Part shown: positions 57,254-64,000 of the stretch, in pieces | Layout: each line of letters starts with the position of its first letter | How positions within the stretch are numbered: the stretch's first letter is position 1 | NCBI RefSeq assembly: GCF_964199755.1 | Contig: NC_133917.1 | Span: 6,019,967-6,083,966 of the forward strand | Origin: Larus michahellis | Taxonomy: Eukaryota > Chordata > Aves > Charadriiformes > Laridae | Length of the DNA: 64,000 nucleotides | Reading direction: 5' to 3' | Notes under the pieces: model-generated | What the model saw: the letters and a program-made list of their open reading frames with translations, nothing else | Told to the model about the DNA's origin: nothing | Databases searched by the model: none | Program-made: the position numbers and the translations under genes

Positions 57254-60200
57254 CCAGCGGCCGCCAGGTCGGCGCCACGGGCGCCCACCTGGCGCCGCCG
57301 CGCCAGCCTGCGAAGCATTTTCCGGTAGGGCCGCGGCTCTGGCCACAGCTCCCACGCCCGAAGAGCCAGGAGGGAAAGCCGTGCCTCGTTGGAAAGCTCT
57401 TTGGCAGCCGCTCGCGTGGCCCCACAGCCCGTGGGGCTGCGGGCTTTGCGGCGGCCGTCAGCCTCGGCGCCACCGTCGCCTACGTAGCGCTGCCGCACCA
57501 GCCTGCGAAGCATTTTCCGGTAGGGCCGCGGCTCTGGCCACAGCTCCCACGCCCGAAGAGCCAGGAGGGAAAGCCGTGCCTCGTTGGAAAGCTCTTTGGC
57601 AGCCGCTCGCGTGGCCCCACAGCCCGTGGGGCTGCGGGCTTTCGGGCGGCCGTCAGCCTCGGCGCCACTGGTGCCCACCTGGCGCTGCCGCGCCAGCCCC
57701 CGAAGGATTTTCCGGTAGGGCCGCGGCTCTGGCCACAGCTCCCACGCCCGAAGAGCCAGGAGGGAAAGCCGTGCCTCGTTGGAAAGCTCTTTGGCAGCCG
57801 CTCGCGTGGCCCCACAGCCCGTAGGGCTGCGGGCTTTCCGGCGGCCGTCAGCCTCGGCGCCACGGGCGCCCATCTGGCGCCGCCGCACCAGCCTGCGAAG
57901 CATTTTCCGGTAGGGCCGCGGCTCTGGCCACAGCTCCCACGCCCGAAGAGCCAGGAGGAAAAGCCGTGCCTGGTTGGAAAACTCTTTGGCAGCCGCTCGC
58001 GTGGCCCCACAGCCCGTGGGGCTGCGGGCTTTGCGGCGGCCGTGAGCCTCGGCGCCACCGGCGCCCACCTGTTGCCGCCACGCCAGCCTGCGAAGCATTT
58101 TCCGGTAGGGCCGCGGCTCTGGCCACAGCTCCCACGCCCAAAGAGCCAGGAGGGAAAGCCGTGCCTCGTTGGAAAGCTCTTTGGCAGCCGCTCGCGTGGC
58201 CCCACAGCCCGTGGGGCTGCGGGCTTTCCGGCGGCCATCAGCCTCGGCGCCAGCGGCGCCCACCTGGCGCTGCCGCGCCAGCCTGCGAAGCATTTTCCGG
58301 TAGGGCTGTGGCTCTGGCCACAGCTCCCACGCCCGAAGAGCCAGGAGGGAAAGCCGTGCCTCGTTGGAAAGCTCTTTGGCAGCCGCTCGCGTGGCCCCAC
58401 AGCCCGTGGGGCTGCAGGCTTTCCGGCGGACGTCAGCCTCGGCGCCACCGGCGCCTACGTAACGCTGCCGCGCCAGCCTGCGAAGCATTTTCCGGTAGGG
58501 CCGCGGCTCTGGCCACAGCTCCCACGCCCGAAGAGCCAGGAGGGAAAGCCGTGCATCGTTGGAAAGCTCTTTGGCAGCCGCTCGCGTGGCCCCACAGCCC
58601 GTGGGGCTGCGGGCTTTCCGGCGGCCGTCAGCCTCGGCGCCACCGGCGCCCACGTGGCGCCGCCGCGCCACCCCCGAAGCATTTTCCGGTAGGGCCGCGG
58701 CTCTGGCCACAGCTCCCACGCCCGAAGAGCCAGGAGGGAAAGCCGTGCCTCGTTGGAAAGCTCTTTGGCAGCCGCTCGCGTGGCCCCACAGCCCGTGGGG
58801 CTGCGGGCTTTCCGGCGGCCGTCAGCCTCGGCGCCACCGGCGCCCACGTGTTGCTGCCGCGCCAGCCTGCGAAGCATTTTCCGGTAGGGCCGCGGCTCTG
58901 GCCACAGCTAGCTTCCACGCCCGAAGAGCCAGGAGGGAAAGCCGTGCCTCGTTGGAAAGCTCTTTGGCAGCCGCTCGCGTGGCCCCACAGACCGTGGGGC
59001 TGCGGGCTTTCCGGCGGCCGTCAGCCTCGGCGCCACCGTCGCCCACGTGGCGCCGCCGCGCCATCCCCCGAAGCATTTTATGGTAAGGCCGCGGCTCTGG
59101 CCACAGCTCCCACGCCCGAAGAGCCAGGAGGGAAAGCCGTGCCTCGTTGGAAAGCTCTTTGGCAGCCGCTCGCGTGGCCCCACAGCTCGTGGGGCTGTGG
59201 GCTTTCTGGCGGCCGTCAGCCTCGGCGCCACCGGCGCCCACGTGTTGCCGCCGCGCCAGCCTGCGAAGCATTTTCCGGTAGGGCCGCGGCTCTGGCCACA
59301 GCTCCCACGCCCGAAGAGCCAGGAGGGAAAGCCGTGCCTCGTTGGAAAGCTCTTTGGCAGCCGCTCGCGTGGCCCCACAGCCCGTGGGGCTGCGGGCTTT
59401 GCGGCGGCCGTCAGCCTCGGCGCCACCGGCGCCCACGTGTTGCCGCCGCGCCAGCCTGCGAAGCATTTTCCGGTAGGGCCGCGGCTCTGGCCACAGCTCC
59501 CACGCCCGAAGAGCCAGGAGGGAAAGCCGTGCCTCGTTGGAAAGCTCTTTGGCAGCCGCTCGCGTGGCCCCACAGCCCGTGGGGCTGTGGGCTTTGCGGT
59601 GGCCGTCAGCCTCGGCGCCACCGGCGCCCACGTGGCGTCGCCGCGCCAGCCCCCGAAGCATTTTATGGTAAGGCCGCGGCTCTGGCCACAGCTCCCACGC
59701 CCGAAGAGCCAGGAGGGAAAGCCGTGCCTCGTTGGAAAGCTCTTTGGCAGCCGCTCGCGTGGCCCCACAGCCCATGGGGCTGCGGGCTTTCTGGCGGCCG
59801 TCAGCCTCGGCGCCACCGGCGCCCACGTGTTGCCGCCGCGCCAGCCTGCGAAGCATTTTCCGGTAGGGCCGCGTCTCTGGCCACAGCTCCCACGCCCGAA
59901 GAGCCAGGAGGGAAAGCCGTGCCTCGTTGGAAAGCTCTTTGGCAGCCGCTCGCGTGGCCCCACAGACCGTGGGGCTGCGGGCTTTCCGGTGGCCGTCAGC
60001 CTCGGCGCCACCGGCGCCCACGTGGCGCCGCCGCGCCATCCCCCGAAGCATTTTATTGTAAGGTCGCGTCTCTGGCCACAGCTCCCACGCCCGAAGAGCC
60101 AGGAGGGAAAGCCGTGCCTCGTTGGAAAGCTCTTTGGCAGCCGCTCGCGTGGCCCCACAGCCCGTGGGGCTGCGGGCTTTCGGGCGGCCGTCAGCCTCGG

Positions 60201-61350
60201 CGCCACCGGCGCCCACGTGTTGCCGCCGCGCCAGCCTGCGAAGCATTTTCCGGTAGGGCCGCGGCTCTGGCCACAGCTCCCACTCCCGAAGAGCCAGGAG
60301 GGAAAGCCGTGCCTCGTTGGAAAGCTCTTTGGCAGCCGCTCGCGTGGCCCCACAGACCGTGGGGCTGCGGGCTTTGCGGCGGCCGTCAGCCTCGGCGCCA
60401 CCGGAGCCCACGTGTTGCCGCCGCGTCAGCCTGCGAAGCATTTTCCGGTAGGGCCGCGGCTCTGGCCACAGCTCCCACGCCCGAAGAGCCAGGAGGGAAA
60501 GCCGTGCATCGTTGGAAAGCTCTTTGGCAGCCGCTCGCGTGGCCCCACAGCCCGTGGGGCTGCGGGCTTTGCGGCGGCCGTCAGCCTCGGCGCCACCGTC
60601 ACCCACGTGGCGTCGCCGCGCCAGCCCCCTAAGCATTTTATGGTAAGGCCGCGGCTCTGGCCACAGCTCCCACGCCCGAAGAGCCAGGAGGGAAAGCCGT
60701 GCCTCGTTGGAAAGCTCTTTGGCAGCCGCTCGCGTGGCCCCACAGCCCGTGGGGCTGCGGGCTTTCTGGTGGCCGTCAGCCTCGGCGCCACCGGCGCCCA
60801 CCTGTTGCCGCCACGCCAGCCTGCGAAGCATTTTCCGGTAGGGCCGCGTCTCTGGCCACAGCTCCCACGCCCGAAGAGCCAGGAGGGAAAGCCGTGCCTC
60901 GTTGGAAAGCTCTTTGGCAGCCGCTCGCGTGGCCCCACAGCCCGTGGGGCTGCGGGCTTTCCGGCGGCCGTCAGCCTCGGCGCCACCGGCGCCCACGTGG
61001 CGCCGCCGCGCCATCCCCCGAAGCATTTTATGGTAAGGCCGCGGCTCTGGCCACAGCTCCCACGCCCGAAGAGCCAGGAGGGAAAGCCGTGCCTCGTTGG
61101 AAAGCTCTTTGGCAGCCGCTCGCGTGGCCCCACAGCCCGTGGGGCTGCGGGCTTTCGGGCGGCCGTCAGCCTCGGCGCCACCGGCGCCCACGTGTTGCCG
61201 CCGCGCCAGCCTGCGAAGCATTTTCCGGTAGGGCCGCGGCTCTGGCCACAGCTCCCACGCCTGAAGAGCCAGGAGGGAAAGCCGTGCCTCGTTGGAAAGC
61301 TCTTTGGCAGCCGCTCGCGTGGCCCCACAGCCCGTGGGGCTGCGGGCTTT
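57254..61350 (+). repeat. Higher-order repeat unit 3, 21 monomers
   Basis: 4,097 bp (21 x 195 plus 2). The offset is explained by three private indels: minus 1 in the marker monomer, minus 1 at CGCCACCCCCGAAGC (about 58,668), and plus 4 at CAGCTAGCTTCC (about 58,907). Confidence 0.85.
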
Positions 61351-64000
61351 CCAGCGGCCGCCAGGTCGGCGCCACGGGCGCCCACCTGGCGCCGCCGCGC
61401 CAGCCTGCGAAGCATTTTCCGGTAGGGCCGCGGCTCTGGCCACAGCTCCCACGCCCGAAGAGCCAGGAGGAAAAGCCGTGCCTCGTTGGAAAGCTCTTTG
61501 GCAGCCGCTCGCGTGGCCCCACAGCCCGTGGGGCTGCGGGCTTTGCGGCGGCCGTCAGCCTCGGCGCCACCGTCGCCTACGTAGCGCTGCCGCACCAGCC
61601 TGCGAAGCATTTTCCGGTAGGGCCGCGGCTCTGGCCACAGCTCCCACGCCCGAAGAGCCAGGAGGGAAAGCCGTGCCTCGTTGGAAAGCTCTTTGGCAGC
61701 CGCTCGCGTGGCCCCACAGCCCGTGGGGCTGCGGGCTTTCGGGCGGCCGTCAGCCTCGGCGCCACTGGTGCCCACCTGGCGCTGCCGCGCCAGCCCCCGA
61801 AGGATTTTCCGGTAGGGCCGCGGCTCTGGCCACAGCTCCCACGCCCGAAGAGCCAGGAGGGAAAGCCGTGCCTCGTTGGAAAGCTCTTTGGCAGCCGCTC
61901 GCGTGGCCCCACAGCCCGTAGGGCTGCGGGCTTTCCGGCGGCCGTCAGCCTCGGCGCCACGGGCGCCCATCTGGCGCCGCCGCACCAGCCTGCGAAGCAT
62001 TTTCCGGTAGGGCCGCGGCTCTGGCCACAGCTCCCACGCCCGAAGAGCCAGGAGGAAAAGCCGTGCCTGGTTGGAAAACTCTTTGGCAGCCGCTCGCGTG
62101 GCCCCACAGCCCGTGGGGCTGCGGGCTTTGCGGCGGCCGTGAGCCTCGGCGCCACCGGCGCCCACCTGTTGCCGCCACGCCAGCCTGCGAAGCATTTTCC
62201 GGTAGGGCCGCGGCTCTGGCCACAGCTCCCACGCCCAAAGAGCCAGGAGGGAAAGCCGTGCCTCGTTGGAAAGCTCTTTGGCAGCCGCTCGCGTGGCCCC
62301 ACAGCCCGTGGGGCTGCGGGCTTTCCGGCGGCCATCAGCCTCGGCGCCAGCGGCGCCCACCTGGCGCTGCCGCGCCAGCCTGCGAAGCATTTTCCGGTAG
62401 GGCTGTGGCTCTGGCCACAGCTCCCACGCCCGAAGAGCCAGGAGGGAAAGCCGTGCCTCGTTGGAAAGCTCTTTGGCAGCCGCTCGCGTGGCCCCACAGC
62501 CCGTGGGGCTGCAGGCTTTCCGGCGGACGTCAGCCTCGGCGCCACCGGCGCCTACGTAACGCTGCCGCGCCAGCCTGCGAAGCATTTTCCGGTAGGGCCG
62601 CGGCTCTGGCCACAGCTCCCACGCCCGAAGAGCCAGGAGGGAAAGCCGTGCATCGTTGGAAAGCTCTTTGGCAGCCGCTCGCGTGGCCCCACAGCCCGTG
62701 GGGCTGCGGGCTTTCCGGCGGCCGTCAGCCTCGGCGCCACCGGCGCCCACGTGGCGCCGCCGCGCCACCCCCGAAGCATTTTCCGGTAGGGCCGCGGCTC
62801 TGGCCACAGCTCCCACGCCCGAAGAGCCAGGAGGGAAAGCCGTGCCTCGTTGGAAAGCTCTTTGGCAGCCGCTCGCGTGGCCCCACAGCCCGTGGGGCTG
62901 CGGGCTTTCCGGCGGCCGTCAGCCTCGGCGCCACCGGCGCCCACGTGTTGCTGCCGCGCCAGCCTGCGAAGCATTTTCCGGTAGGGCCGCGGCTCTGGCC
63001 ACAGCTAGCTTCCACGCCCGAAGAGCCAGGAGGGAAAGCCGTGCCTCGTTGGAAAGCTCTTTGGCAGCCGCTCGCGTGGCCCCACAGACCGTGGGGCTGC
63101 GGGCTTTCCGGCGGCCGTCAGCCTCGGCGCCACCGTCGCCCACGTGGCGCCGCCGCGCCATCCCCCGAAGCATTTTATGGTAAGGCCGCGGCTCTGGCCA
63201 CAGCTCCCACGCCCGAAGAGCCAGGAGGGAAAGCCGTGCCTCGTTGGAAAGCTCTTTGGCAGCCGCTCGCGTGGCCCCACAGCTCGTGGGGCTGTGGGCT
63301 TTCTGGCGGCCGTCAGCCTCGGCGCCACCGGCGCCCACGTGTTGCCGCCGCGCCAGCCTGCGAAGCATTTTCCGGTAGGGCCGCGGCTCTGGCCACAGCT
63401 CCCACGCCCGAAGAGCCAGGAGGGAAAGCCGTGCCTCGTTGGAAAGCTCTTTGGCAGCCGCTCGCGTGGCCCCACAGCCTGTGGGGCTGCGGGCTTTGCG
63501 GCGGCCGTCAGCTTCGGCGCCACGGGCGCCCACCTGGCGCCGCTGCGCCAGCCTGCGAAGCATTTTCCGGTAGGGCCACGGCTCTGGCCACAGCTCCCAC
63601 GCCCGAAGAGCCAGGAGGGAAAGCCATGCCTCGTTGGAAATCTCTTTGGCAGCCGCTCGCGTGGCCCTACAGACCGTGGGGCTGCGGGCTTTGCGGCGGC
63701 CGTCTGCCTCGGCGCCACCGTCGCCTACGTAGCGCTGCCGCACCAGCCTGCGAAGCATTTTCCGGTAGGGCCGCGGCTCTGGCCACAGCTCCCACGCCCG
63801 AAGAGCCAGGAGGGAAAGCCGTGCCTCGTTGGAAAGCTCTTTGGCAGCCGCTCGCGTGGCCCCACACACCGTGGGGCTGCGGGCTTTCCGGCGGCCGTCA
63901 GCCTCGGTGCCACCGGCGCCCACCTGGCGCCGCCGCGCCAGCCTGCGAAGCATTTTCCAGTAGGGTCGCGGCTCTGGCGACAGCTCCCACACCCAAAGAG
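61351..64000 (+). repeat. Higher-order repeat unit 4, partial
   Basis: Repeats unit 3 at a distance of 4,097 bp, including the same three indels (CAGCTAGCTTCC at about 63,004). 57,480-58,448 and 61,577-62,545 translate identically. After about 63,470 it switches to monomers resembling 51.6-52.1 kb and 54.7-55.2 kb, so the unit is not a simple copy. Confidence 0.8.

Larger units (their letters stand above)
46150..64000 (+). repeat. 195-bp GC-rich satellite array
   Basis: About 91 head-to-tail monomers reaching the window edge. The GGGAAAGCCGTG landmark falls at 46,261, 46,456, 46,651, 46,846 and 47,041, exactly 195 bp apart. Conserved landmarks: TCGTTGGAAAGCTCTTTGGC, GCCCCACAGCCCGTGGGGC (a hairpin), GTCAGCCTCGGCGCC, GAAGCATTTTCCGGTAGGGC and GCCACAGCTCCCACGCCC. 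A minority class has CATTTTATGGTAAGG instead of CATTTTCCGGTAGGG. The first monomer is truncated internally, and monomers left of about 48.4 kb are more diverged. Length 195 is divisible by three and four of six frames lack stops, giving frames up to 1,842 codons (51,827-57,355 -); these are not annotated as genes. GC-rich ~190-bp centromeric satellites are known in several birds; membership is not tested. Confidence 0.97.

Noticed and set aside
48123-57355. Frames of 1,777 and 1,842 codons on the - strand as giant repeat-protein genes
   Set aside because: Four of six frames are open through the same DNA, with no promoter, introns or non-repeat termini; divisibility of 195 by three explains them.
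600-64000. CRISPR-like array
   Set aside because: The repeats are contiguous with no unique spacers, and the genome is a bird's.
1-64000. Telomeric TTAGGG arrays or rRNA genes
   Set aside because: None seen on either strand on reading through.

Overview
The window reads as repeat-dense avian genomic DNA, probably pericentromeric, subtelomeric or otherwise heterochromatic. The evidence for a bird is a 3'-terminal CR1 LINE fragment (21,874-22,453) with the typical CR1 ORF2 carboxy end and octamer-like tail, an ERVL-type LTR at 7,453-8,035 recognised from memory, and three copies of a second LTR family. No complete cellular protein-coding gene was recognised. All assignments come from reading the sequence; nothing was aligned by software.

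Layout. 1-430 is a CpG-rich, TATA-less promoter-like block ending in a G-run tract. 431-598 holds one partial, inverted monomer of the 195-bp satellite that fills the right end. 597-1,945 is a GC-rich tandem array of 34-35-bp submonomers grouped as 70-bp and 104-bp units; it carries twelve perfect NRF1-type motifs. From 2.39 to 39.96 kb lie six diverged copies (C0-C5, C0 followed by a second partial copy) of a roughly 4-kb, gene-like cassette. All are on the + strand, with TATA-type promoters in four of them and strong splice-like signals: polypyrimidine-CAG acceptors and GTAAGA or GTGAGC donors. Between them sit LTRs (13,675-14,441; 29,263-30,032; 33,756-34,510), a 2.7-kb duplicated segment (8,943-11,620 and 25,263-27,925) containing T-rich repeats of about 82 bp, and unassigned DNA.

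18.4-24.3 kb and 40.0-46.1 kb are degenerate tandem repeats of about 140 bp. They are interrupted by six copies of another promoter/first-exon-like element (T1-T6: TATAAATA-like box, exon, GTAAGT donor, intron of about 330 bp, acceptor). 46,150 to the end is a GC-rich satellite with an exact 195-bp monomer and nested higher-order repeats of 3,119, 3,899 and 4,097 bp.

How it fits together. Every promoter-like and splice-like element between 2.4 and 46 kb points the same way, towards the satellite. The best reading is a family of duplicated, mostly non-coding, multi-exon transcription units grown by segmental duplication between two satellite blocks. The clearest single unit is 31,202-34,925: promoter, exons, then an AATAAA about 190 bp before the next promoter. 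Transcription is inferred. The very long reading frames in the satellites exist because 195 is divisible by three and the sequence is GC-rich with few stops; they are open in four of six frames and are not annotated as genes.
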